A stretch of 64,000 nucleotides of DNA. Origin: Pratylenchus scribneri (lineage: Eukaryota; Nematoda; Chromadorea; Rhabditida; Pratylenchidae). Positions 37,401-49,400 of the stretch are shown here, piece by piece. The stretch spans positions 786,274 to 850,273 of the forward strand of contig JAQSEB010000027.1 of assembly GCA_030063045.1 (NCBI GenBank), given 5' to 3'. The notes below the pieces were generated by a model that saw nothing but the letters and a program-made list of their open reading frames with translations, was not told the DNA's origin and did not search any database. The position numbers were made by a program, and so were the translations under genes. Every line of letters starts with the position of its first letter. Within the stretch, counting starts at the first letter, position 1.

Positions 37401-40400
37401 GCGCTTTTCATAGTAGACCCGACCTGAAATAAAATTGCCAATTATTATAAAGAAAGAATGTTAATCCAACAAAATGATTGAACGATGAACGAAAATTGGT
37501 GAAAATTTTTTTAAATTAAACAAAAATTCAATTATTTGATTAAATCACATCAATTAATCAAGTTTATTAATTTATAATTTATATTTATCTTTATGATTTA
37601 ATAAACCTCCATTTGGAATTGGAACAGATTTTTTCAATTCCTTATTCTCGACCAATTCAATAAAATTCTCAATCATATTCTTAGCCAAATCATCGTACCC
37701 TTATAAAAAAATAAATATTTGAATAAGAAAATATAGCAACCAGAGGCAAGTAATCCTTTGATGGTCCACAGGGAATCCCAATAATAATATTCCAGGAAAC
37801 GGCCTCCGGGGATAATGAATTGATGCGTGACTGGGATTAATGAATGACGATTTGTGGTATTAGCCGTCTAAAAATAAGCAATTTAATTTTTGTTTAAAAA
37901 ATTAAAAAATGGAATCTTTAAAAGTGGAAGTTGAAAAATCATTTCGAATTTCAAAAAAAAAAAACATAAAATAAATTGCATAATTTTCATTTAAATATTT
38001 TTCAAAAAACAATCTCATTTGTCAGGTAAATTAAAAATAATAAACATTTTTGGTGCTTTGTCACTTCCACAATGGTACAAATATAGGCGTTTTGGATTGT
38101 AATAAATAAGAAACCGGTTATAGACCCTACAAAACTTTAACCATTTTGTAGATCTCATCGAGACGCATCGATTGATATATAATTTCTTATGTTTTGGCCA
38201 AAATAAAAGAGTTTAAAACCAAAAAGTTGAAAAATGGTTTAAAATCATTTAATTTTGACCAAACCATAATAAATTATATATCAATCAATGCGTCTCGATG
38301 AGATCTACAAAATGGTATAAGTTTTGTAGGATCTATAACCGGTTTCTGATTTATTATAATCGAAAACGCCTATATTTGTACCATTGTGGAAATGCCCATA
38401 TTTGTACCGCCCTTTACATATTGTGGAAATGACCCCGGACGTAAATTTTCATCTTTATAAAAAATATTATCTTTCATAAAAGTTTTGTAAACATTTTCTC
38501 ATCAAAAATATTATTATTTTAAAATCATTATTTTATATTCAAAAAATGGTCAATAATCAGCTAATTCTAAGCTAAAAATTTTATATTATTTTTGAATTGA
38601 ATGATTAATAAATTATTTTCAATAGAAATTACCGATGAGTTAATTTTTTTGCACAATTGTTTCCATATATCATGCAATTTCATGGCCCAATCTCTCATTG
38701 TTTCATCCTTGATTGCTTCCAATTTTGTTGGATTTCCATTTCCTATATCGTCGCAACTACAAAATTAATAGAATTTTAATTAATTTTTAAATATAAAAAA
38801 ATGAACTTTATCAATGCGACTGATGTATCATTGGGAAATTCGAAATTATTAAAGTAGAATTCTTTCAATTTTTTGTAGTCCATGTCTTTGATTGGCATAT
38901 TTTTTGGGAATTTATTTTCGAATTCTTTCAACACTTCATTCGCATCTTTATGCTTTTTTAATGGACTATCCACAAAAAATTTAGAATCTTTTTCGAATAA
39001 ATCATAAAATAGATGATAATTCATGGCCTTAAAAAAGAATAATTTTAAATCATTTTTATATATTTTTATACCTGCAAAATTCGCCCACTGCAATAGATTT
39101 CGCTATCGCAAACATCAACAAGTTCTTCAGGACCGGCATTTTCCCAATCTGGATAAAAGAATTTAAAAAATTAGTAAACCGCCACTTTTTATTTTATTTT
39201 TATTAGGTATAGTATCATTTTACCTGAGTAATCGCATTTGCAATTTTTCACTTTACCAATGGCAGCAGACTTGAAAAGGGGAGGAAGAAGGATTATTTTT
39301 TAAAAAATATTCTATAAATTCGGAAAAATTTTCTATAATTAAAATATATAAATCTCTCCTTTCTTTCAGATCAATTTAATTCTATGTACTATTTAAATAT
39401 ATTTTTTAAAATTATCCTTATGTTAAAATATTACCAAATCGTAAAGAAAATATCCATCACTGATTTGGCTGACATAATCCGAAATATTCATTTCTTTTGG
39501 CAAATCAATTGTGCACAGCTCTTCCAATTTATCCGAAGGTTTATTATTATTGATCGCTTTGAAGCGGCTTGTCGGTTTGCATTTGTTCTCATTATCCGGT
39601 TCAGTCAGGGCATCAAAGCAAATTGTACTTTAAAGGAAAATATTATTTAAGTACTTTATATTAGAGATCGGACAGGACATGATCCCGTTCTGAAAAATTC
39701 GGGTACGCGACTCGGGAATAATACGCTAATCCCAACGGGATCCCGCCTGAGGAGATTCTGTGCAATTTCCCGAACTAATTCGGGTTCGGGAATACTCGAA
39801 TTTCCAAAAAAATTCCTGACAAATTGATAAAAAAAGGGCATTTCTCGTTAAAACTTTTCTCAAAAAAATTTTTAAAATGTTGATTTTTATAGATTAACAA
39901 ATTATAATTATATAAATATGTTTGTTTACTCTTTATTTAATCATTTTTCGACTAATAAAATTTTTTTTATCTCTTTTATCATTATCAACTTTTTAAAAAT
40001 TCTCGATCCCGAGTTTTTTGACTCGGAAAAATTCGGGTGAATGTATCATGTATTTACGGGAATTTTCGAACGGGATCCAGCGCGAAGAACCTTACCGATC
40101 TCTACTTTTTATATCACTATCATTATTATACCCAATTTTGTTAAAAATGAATTTACATAGTTTCATTCTTATTAGAAAATAAAAATAATTTTCCATATAA
40201 ATTTTCAACACTATTATAATATTTAATCAGACAAACAAATCATGATTGCCATTAAGAAAGTACATAATTCTTTCAGGAAATACCATATACATTCTTTAAT
40301 TATAAAACCTCATGGGAAATTATTTGTCTATCTCGCAAAATAGGGGAATTAATAGAGAAGTTAAGAATTATTAGAGAGTGAGTAGATTCGAGATATTAAA

Positions 40401-40730
40401 ATAGGTATTTATATTTGTCTAATAAGAGTGCAATTTTATTAGAATAGTGGGATATATTTTCAAAAAATATTTCAATTTTAGAATTGCCCTAATTCCTACC
40501 GATCTTCGTTGCACTTGAGGGTCCATTTTTTGTTTTGCAGCGAACATTTATCCTGGCAATTTGCTTCATCAGTGCACCAAGGACAGCAACTGGAAAAAAA
40601 ATTAATTTATTTTTTATTAAGTAAAAAAATGCCGCTTTGCGCCATCGATGGTATAAATGCACAAAAAGAAGACAACAAAGACAAACAGAATTGGACCACC
40701 ATAAAAGTTGGCCCAATTTTGAAAGCCCAT
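34431..40730 (-). CDS. trehalase copy 2, intact secreted or membrane-anchored GH37 enzyme
   Basis: About eighteen exons from ATG 40730 to TGA 34431. A hydrophobic leader (GGPILFVFVVFFLC) is followed by a cysteine-rich module (CCPWCTDEANCQDKC, KCKPTSRFKAI). The full GH37 fold then follows: CDSEIYCSGRIL, FFVDSPLK, signature 1 PGGRFLEYYYWDS (near 37790), AAESGWDFS with the acid Asp (near 36520), [20 protein letters not shown], signature 2 QWDMPNIWP (near 34985), GSGGEYKVQ with the base Glu, and TGFGWTNG. All catalytic residues are present. The enzyme hydrolyses trehalose, a main blood and egg-fluid sugar of nematodes. Intron 1 uses GC where copy 1 has GT (AAGCG|GCATTT versus AAGAG|GTATTT). Copy 2 has an Asn-rich insertion near 37300 that is missing from copy 1. 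Introns contain a hAT element and a palindromic MITE. Confidence 0.93.
38062..38394. repeat. palindromic MITE, family M, copy 3 (best preserved)
   Basis: Arms of about 130 bp begin CACTTCCACAATGGTACAAA and end with the near-exact inverse complement; AGATCT occurs in both arms. It is the longest and cleanest of the three copies and sits in a trehalase copy 2 intron. The corresponding place in copy 1 lacks it. Confidence 0.8.
39662..40104. mobile_element. hAT-like non-autonomous element
   Basis: Ends TAGAGATCGG... and ...CCGATCTCTA, flanked by an 8-bp duplication with one mismatch (CTTTATAT / CTTTTTAT). It is 443 bp, with CGGGA-rich facing repeats (GATCCCG, CGGGATC) and no transposase. It lies in an intron of trehalase copy 2 and is missing from copy 1. 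Confidence 0.8.
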
Positions 40731-41225
40731 TTTCCACGGACAATACTATAAAAAATATATATAATTTTTAATTAATATTAAAAAAAAAAAGACCCGTCGT
40801 CAATGGGGAAACAAAACAAAGATGAAGATTAGAATTGGAATTGAATATAAGTATTAAAAAAATTTTAATACTAAAAAATAAAATTATTACTTTTTATAAG
40901 GAAATTTAAAATTAAAATTATGGAAAAAATAAACTAATAAATTTATTAATTTTATATTGTATTTAATTTTAAAATGAATTGAGCAACCAAAAGAGAATTC
41001 ATCATCATCTCGTTCATTTTTAATTTTTAATGTATAGAATGATGCCGTGTTCCAATTTTATTGGTTGATTCATATTCATTATATGATGACATGGGAAAAA
41101 TGGATGTAATTAATTACAAATTACATCATAAATTAAATAAAATTTAAAATATAAATTGATTTTACAAATTTTTAAATAAATTGGAAAAGATGAAAATTTC
41201 ATTTTATATAAGATGCTTTAAAAAA
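40731..41225. promoter_or_regulatory. 5' flank of trehalase copy 2
   Basis: Counterpart of 32476-32949, with conserved phrases immediately upstream of the start. Likely promoter, by duplication. No other gene seen. Confidence 0.5.
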
Positions 41226-41897
41226 TTAATTTATGCGAACATTTTCAGGAAAGAAATAAAACTTGGCGAACATTTTCCGGAAAGAAATAAAACTTGGCGA
41301 ACATTTTCTTGAAAGAAATAAAACTTGGCGAACATTTTCCGGAAAGAAATAAAACTTGGCGAACATTTTCTTGAAAGAAATAAAACCTGGCGAACATTTT
41401 CTTGAAAGAAATAAAACTTGGCGAACATTTTCTTGAAAGAAATAAAACTTGGCGAACATTTTCCGGAAAGAAATAAAACTTGGCGAACATTTTCTTGAAA
41501 GAAATAAAACTTGGCGAACATTTTCCGGAAAGAAATAAAACTTGGCGAACATTTTCTTGAAAGAAATAAAACTTGGCGAACATTTTCCGGAAAGAAATAA
41601 AACTTGGCGAACATTTTCCGGAAAGAAATAAAACTTGGCGAACATTTTCCGGAAAGAAATAAAACTTTGCGAACATTTTCCGGAAAGAAATAAAACTTGG
41701 CGAACATTTTCCGGTAAGAAATAAAACTTGGCGAACATTATCCGGAAAGAAATAAAACTTGGCGAACATTATCCGGAAAGAAATAAAACTTGGCGAAAAT
41801 TTTCCGGAAAGAATATTAAAACTTGGCGAACATTTTCCGGAAAGAATTAAAATTTGTGAACATTTTTCGGAGAAATAAAAGTTGGCGAACATTAATG
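41226..41897. repeat. 31-bp satellite, about 21 units
   Basis: Tandem GAAAGAAATAAAACTTGGCG + AACATTTTCCG (31 bp), clearly related to the 30-bp satellite at 32950 but one base longer and with TTCTTG variants interspersed. It is open in three minus-strand frames only because of the repeat structure. Confidence 0.95.
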
Positions 41898-41948
41898 TAT
41901 TATGTTTATCACAAAAGCATTTATTTATTGCATTAAATAAATTCAAAT

Positions 41949-44900
41949 TCATGCGCCATATTCATTCATAAATTCATCAAAATCATCGTTTTGTTCAATT
42001 GGTGCACTGACCACATTCATAGACTTTCGTTTTGGCAAATTGTCCTCTAAAATTGAAAATAAATTTTTATAAATTAATTCAAAAGAAATTGAAAATTTAC
42101 CAGAGGTTTCGTTGGCCCAATTCGGTGAAAGTGGTCGTTTAATTTTTGGAGACGCATTTTGCTCTTGCAATTTCAGCCTTTCTTTACCTTCAAATTTAAT
42201 TTTTGTAGTAAGTGCCGAAAATTTTTTTAATTATTTTTTTTTAAATTTATTTATTTTTCCATTCATATTTTTGCGAGAGAAAAATTTTGCAACAAATTAA
42301 AAAAATAAAATTGTCGATGATTCGAGAATTTTAATTTAATTTAAACTGAGATTTATTTCCCAATTATGCAAGTTCAGAAAAAAACCGAGTTCTTCTAGAT
42401 TAATTAATTAATTATTTTTTTTTAAAAAAATCAAAACCATCAGTGTAAAGAATAAATGGCATTTTGACAATATTCCCATCACAATCAAAGAATAATTGCT
42501 TGATAATCACCTGTAAGTATTTGATTTAAAATATTATAAAATTAAAATAATATATTTTTCAAGAATTTAGGAATTTTAATTTTTGAAAATTAAAAAATTT
42601 TCTAATTCTCCGAATAAAAATTTTATTTTTAATTCTAATTTTTCTAAAATATATAAAAAATAATTCTTAATTTCACTTTTAATTGCTTTATAAAAAATAT
42701 AAATATCATAAATCATAAAAGAATATTTGAATAAATTTTAATACTTTTTTATTCCTCGGTATACTGATTCGAATATCGACTAATTCGCGGGTGGTAAATG
42801 CACTGGTAGTTTGTAAAAATTCACTTTGTTCCATCAATTCTGAAGCACCAGATGTACTTTTGAAACTTTCCTAGAAAATTCTAATATTTTTAAAAATAAT
42901 TTGAATTAATTTTAAATCCTTACCATCATTGCCGTGGATTTTTTAATATTATTGAATTGGTTGCTTGTATCTATCTTGATGTTAGTTCTCTCGTTCGTGT
43001 CCTTTGTCGATTTGTATTCACTTTCCGTATTCTGATAACTGCCTCCGACACCAACTCGGGCATTAACGCCCGATTGTTTGCCTTGTCCTGCAACATCCGA
43101 TGCCTGATCTTGTACTAAAATATGTTGCAAATAATTTTTTTTATTAAAATTATAAATTTCTTACTAGCTTTTTGGGGATTCGCATTTAAGGCGACCTCAG
43201 CTTCGTATTTGTGAATATGGTCTGTCTGCACTCTTTTCTCTTTTTCCGTTACTTCCTTGATAATTGATAAAAAAAATGGAATATGAGGTATTTCAGAAAG
43301 TTTATCATAATTAATTTTTATGATAAAAAAACTAGACTTATGATTCTAGATTCATAATTTTTATAATATCTAATCTTTAATTTTTTTTTTGATAAAAAAT
43401 ATGAATATAATTTTTTTCGGTAGATCAAAATTTCAAATTTAATAAAAAGTAATCAATGAAACAAAACAAAAAAAATTTTTATATTTTATACAGTGTATTA
43501 TTTAAATAGAATACTAATAAATTGTAACCAACACTTTTTTTAAAAAAAAAATTAATATTTATTAAGAAAAAATGTCAAAAAATGTTTTTTTTGTCCATAA
43601 TACAGAAATATTTTTACAATATGGCAGAATTTATTAATTTGGAAATTTAAAATTATAGAAATCGGAAAATTTTTGAATACTGAACACCACATAATTTTAA
43701 TCCAAAAAATAGATTTATATATATTTTTTAATTTTACTTAATAGGGAATTATACACTAAATCTCTTATTAATATTTATATAATTATATTATAGCAATTTT
43801 CCAACCTTCATCGTATCCTCGTTGATGTCTTTTAATGAATCTTTGCTATCCGTACTGTCAATGGTTGTGCTCTGTCGCAGTTGTTCCTTTTGCCAACGCG
43901 TTGAGGTGGCCTTTGCATCCTCTTGGCCATACTTTTCATTATTAAATTTGATTATAAAAAGAATTTCTCAAATTTTTACATCTTGATGTCGAATTGTGCC
44001 CACTTCAGATGTGTAAACCATTTTTACATTGGCATCGACTGGCTCCAGCACGGCAATGTCCTCAAAATAGGAACGGCATGGACGCATACGATTGCCTCGC
44101 TGAATGAATTTATTTTATATATATTTAAATTTAATGTCAAATGCCAAGGAAATCACCAAAATTAAATACAATTTTTATATTATTTAATAGCTAATTAATT
44201 AGATAATTTGAACTATAGTAAAGGAGTTTCATAGGTGATTAAATTTAAAAAGAAATTTCTATTTAAATATTTAAAATCCAAACCTAAAAGAAAAATGGTA
44301 TATTTAATTTAGGCTAAAATCGATTCTCAAAAAATAGTTCTAAAATCATTTTAACCTTATTAAATAGAAGGCTAATTATATGATTGTCCCAATCAATTTA
44401 AATTGAAAGGTCCCATTATTAGTTATTGAAATATAATCTTTAAAATTTAATAAAAAAGCAGATTAAATTTTTCTAATTTCAAAATTAGGTCAAATAAACT
44501 ATTAAAATAATTTTAAACTCCAAATGTATAAATTTTAATTATTTAAAAAAAAAAATAATTACAATTTCCAGCATCAATTGGCATTTTGAATATTGAGGAG
44601 GGTTGACCACACTAATTGTTTGCCATTGGGTATAATCCGTCTTGAAATCCATGTAAAGAAGCCATAGGCCAACAAATTTGGACAACTTTTTGCCATTGTT
44701 CAAATCTGGCGCTGGGCCACCTTATTAGGAAATAAATTCAATACTGCCAAAATTGATGGAATATACCTAATGTTTTTGCACCAAATTCCTTTCCTTTAAT
44801 TGTGAAGGTGACCAACGGCAATTCAACACCATTGGTGTCTGTCACGCGCACTTCCATGGTTTTGCCTTGTCCAATTTGTAAAACTGCAGCATTGTCTTCG

Positions 44901-46324
44901 GGCATTATAAAATAATATCTAAAAAATTGGTAAAATTTTTTAATATCATAAAAATTAATTAATTTTTAATTAATTTGCAAGATATAAAATTTCGAGAAAA
45001 AATATTTGAATTTTTAAAAATTAATTATTAATAAAAAAATTTCAAAAAATTTTTTTTACAAAAATTAAAAATTCTGAAAAAATAATTTTAATAATTATCA
45101 AAATTAAATAATAATTAATTTGGAAAATTAAAATAAAATAAAAATTCCGAAAAATTTTAATTTTTAAAAATTAATTATTACTAAAAAATTTCGAAAAAAT
45201 TTTTAAATTATTTAAAATTAAATTAAAAAATTCATTCTTAATGTAAAAAATCTCACTTTTGTTCAAAGAATGAACTGCTGATAACAAAAAAGCGCCAATC
45301 ATTGCCATTTGGTCGTTTCTTTGGTAAAGCAAAATTTTTTGCTTCACTTTTAATGTCATTATCGGCCAATCCTTTGAATGTTTTCACAGCAACATTCAAT
45401 CCACGAAGTGAAGTGGATTTACTCGATGTTCCGTTTTGGCATTTTTCGAAATATTCCTAAATGCCTCAATAACATTTAAAATTTAATAAAAAAGGTGCCT
45501 TTGTGTGGCTGCCATTAATATTCAAATTGGGCACCGAATACTCAGGTTTAACATGTTCACCAAACAGTTGGCCTTCGTAGCAAATTGTCATTCTATTAAA
45601 TTTTTTATTAAAAAAGCAAAATATATTTAATTTTAAATGAAAATTTAATATTTAAATTCAAAATTTTATATATATAAATAAATAAAAAATTAAATTTATT
45701 TATAAAAATTTTCACGGAGAATCCCCAAGAACATTTTAATAGTTCATTATTAATTTTCAATCAATCTTTTATCATATTTGTTCCTAATTATTGGAAAAAA
45801 GTTTAAAAAAATACAGTTTTGTTTAATTTTTGGTTTTATCTGATTTTTCCTTCCACTTCTCAACTTCTTATTTAATTATTATTAATATAATTATTATTAA
45901 GTTACCCTTCTTCGCAAATTTCTCCAATTGCATTTGGAGCAAAATAGAAGATGAAATTGAAATAGACATTTGTGTAACATGTTGGATAATATTTCTTGAA
46001 ATCGATGGTTAAGGCAGAGGAATTGCCTGGCACAGAGCCATTCAAAACTCTGTGAAAATTTATTTATATTTAAATTAAAAAATAAGGGATAATATTTTTT
46101 TTTAATTAATTAAGTTTTAAAATAGAATAAAATTAAAAATTTATATAATTTTTATTTATAAATACTCACAAAGTTCCAAATTTATCGTAGTAAAAATGCT
46201 TATGGACCACCACTTTTGGCTCCTTAGTAAATTGTCTGCCCTTCTCAATTCCACTGAATACTGCATAAATTTGTTCCAAAATAAGGAACATAAAACAGCC
46301 GAAAATGAGCATTTTCAGCAACAT
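41949..46324 (-). CDS. secreted paralog family member 1, probable aerolysin-like C-terminal module
   Basis: Fourteen exons (46324-46170, 46049-45906, 45592-45499, 45456-45257, 44918-44767, 44720-44563, 44099-43980, 43931-43806, 43255-43165, 43114-42924, 42870-42745, 42510-42438, 42187-42101, 42046-41949) join in phase. A signal peptide (KMLIFGCFMFLILEQIYA) leads an N-terminal region shared with the three neighbours: TICYEGQLFGEH, YYFIMPEDNAAVLQIG and LLYMDFK. Next come a Ser/Thr-rich alternating stretch with a Gly-rich turn (VNARVGVGGSYQNTES) and ISIPRNKK plus a FDCDG motif. That order (amphipathic hairpin, then a Pro-Gly/Lys turn) recalls aerolysin/ETX-MTX2 pore-forming folds; this is inference. 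The tail is KR-rich then acidic. Intron 3 appears to use a GC donor (AAAG|GCACCT). The fold and role are not proven. Confidence 0.65.
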
Positions 46325-46437
46325 CTTTTTTGCCTAAAATGGGTTTAGAAAAAAAAATTTTGCATAAATATTAATTGAAAAATGAACATAAAAATATAAG
46401 TAAAAATGGAAAAAAGTCATTATTATACGGTGGTTTT

Positions 46438-49400
46438 TTAATAGGAATAATCGTAATTATCGGTATTAGTGCTTTTGGGTTCTTCTTTCTTTTTCTTTTC
46501 CTCTTCCTCATCAAATTCAAATTCATCATATACATCATCATCATTATTATTCGTAAGCTCTTGGTTGAATGCAGAATCCGCATCTTTTTCCTGTTGACTT
46601 TGTTTGCGCATATCATCGTATTCATCCAAATCCGGATAATTATCTTCATTTTTGTTATTAGCATTTGATGGTGCCTCATCTTCATCAATGTCAAAATTCT
46701 CCTCCTCTTCACCATAATCATCCGAAAATCCCTCATCAATGTCGGTCAATCTGAATGTGCGAAGGAAAATTAAAAAAATTAATTATTTTTAGAAACTGAA
46801 ATAAATTTTATGCCTAATAGAGAATTCACTTATCGTATATAATTTTTAATATACCATTCTATAATAATTTCTCATTATTTAATAATTCCTAAACATATAG
46901 GAGAAGTTGAAAAATAATTCCCCATGGGATATTAAAAGAGGTTATACTGTAATTACCGTATACACACTTCTGATATTCACCGCACTTTCTCAAAATTCTC
47001 TACTCTCCAATAATTCCCCATTGTCGGGTTGGTTTTAAAATAATTGCTTATGATATATATTAAATGAGCATATATATGGTACATTTGATAGAAAAAATAG
47101 AAAAATTATTTAACATTACTAATTTAAGAAATATAGAAAATTAAAAATTTCCTAATGAAATGGTATTAATAAAAATATTAAAAAGTTTATCCATAGTTAT
47201 AAATTATATTTTACAATATTTTATTTATTTTTAGATAAATATTAAATTAATGAAATCTGATAGAAACCTGAATTTAATCCACGGGATTGACACTCGGCTA
47301 TTATCGCAATTGACTGCCATTTGCATGGGAGTCAAAATTTTATCATTCGGGACCTGTTCAAAATTTTTGAAAATGTGAAAAAAATTTGAAGAAAATTTGT
47401 AAAATTTTCCATTAATAAGAATTATTTATTTTTCTATAAATTTTTTATTTAAATTTAATTATATCCTTCAGCATCAAAAAAGTGATTCACCTCAATTTCA
47501 TAGAGAAACACTGTACGTTTAGTGACTGCATTGGACATGCTCCTCTGCTCACTCTTGGTGGTGCTCTCCGTTGAACCCTTTGTATGGGTAAATGCCGTCT
47601 TAAAATAATTAATAAGCATTTTTGAATTATAATAAAATATTTGGATATTCTTAAAAATAAAAATTAATAATTATTCTAGAATTATAAAAAATATATAGAT
47701 TTTTAAAATTTATTTTTACCCTAAGGGAAAAGAAAGCGATATTACCATATAAAATAAATTCTACATATTAATAACCCAACCTCTATGTTTTATTAATTCC
47801 CTAATATCGACTTTGAGGGCCCATAGTTCCGGGCTGGGTGAATTTAAAAAATTTTTTTATTATATTTTTTTTTAAATTCTAAAAAATCTACTAAAATTTA
47901 TTCAAAAATGTCAAAAAATTAGGGAATTAGACCCCAAATATTCACAAATTTTAAGACTTGATAAATAATTAGGATATTAAAATAATATAAAGAATATTGG
48001 AAGCAATTTTGTAAATCTAATTAAACCTGCAAAACTTGTTGGACGGAATGGACGGAACTGGATGATTTTTGTTGCTTTTGGGTATTAATGCTCGATTTGG
48101 TGTATGCCTCATTGAATGTTGTAGTTTGGATGTCTTTGAATTCAACTTTTGCACTGCAGCTGCCGAAACCGGCAGTGACAACAGAAAAAAGACCGCAGCC
48201 AATTGCTGTGAAATGCATTTTTTATATAACTTCATAATTATTTAATTAATTGGATATTTTAGGAATTAAATTATGCATTTTTTATATATATTCTTTCTCC
48301 TTTAAACTTTACCGGCTGCCGTGTTGATGGCCGTTGCCGCTGCCTTCTTTTCCCAAGATGTGATATCTTTCGTCTCTTCGACCGGTGGTTTTGTGACATG
48401 CTCGAGCACTTTCTCCTCGCCACCTTGCACACTTTCCTCGTAGCTCTAAATAAAATTAATGAATCATGGAAGATTTTTCACAAGATATTTAGAGGAAAAA
48501 ATATGTAAATTTTTAACATATTTCTTAAATATTTAAAGATTTAAAGGGGATACATCGCATTGAAGGCAGTAAAATTAGCCGAAAAATCGTAAAAAAAAAA
48601 TTATTTATGTTCGACAATAAAAGGGTATTAGTGAATAAGGAAAACATTTTTCAAGATTTTTTTGACTTTTTTGATAAGATTTACAGATCATTTTGTTTCT
48701 AATCTCATTCAGGGCTGGGTCCGACTCCGACTCCGCTCCGGAGCTGGAGTCGGAGTCGAAAATTGAAAAAGCCGGATTGCGGAGTCGGAGTTGGAGTCAA
48801 AATTTTCATAGGTCGGAGTTGGGAGTCGGAGTCCAAAATTTTGAGCGACTCCGGACTCCGGTCGACTCCGGATTTATTAAAAAAATGGTATTTTTTACCT
48901 AATTTGAAAAAATTTCCCTTTTAAATTTTTTTAAAATTAAATTTTTTTGTTTTATTTTGATGACTAAAATTGAAATTTTCGTACCGAAATTTATCATTTT
49001 CGGAAATAGATGTTAATTTTACATAAAAATGCACTGGAGCCAAATCGAACAACTTAAACAAAAAATTCTGCGGAGTCAAACTCCGGAGTCGGAGTCGAGT
49101 TTTGGAACGACTCCGGAGTTGGAGTCGGAATCAAAAATTTAAAGTCCGGAGTCGGAGTCAAGATTTATGAAAAACACAATTCTGTTTAAAACTGACTTGA
49201 CCCAAACCATAGTTTGATTTTTTTAAATTAATACAATTTATTAGAATTTTTAGGCAATCATTTTTATAACCTGAATGCTTGGATCCGTATTCGTTTCACT
49301 CTCTTCCTCCATTGTTGTTGTGGAATATTCTTTGTCCAAAATTTTCTGCATTTGGCTTCTTGAGCCGCGTGTTTCATTTGTTTCCACGCCAGATTCCAGA

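Noticed and set aside
41226..41952. Three overlapping minus-strand frames (158-235 codons) with KMFAKFYF repeats
   Set aside because: Artefact of the 31-bp satellite, which cycles through all three frames.
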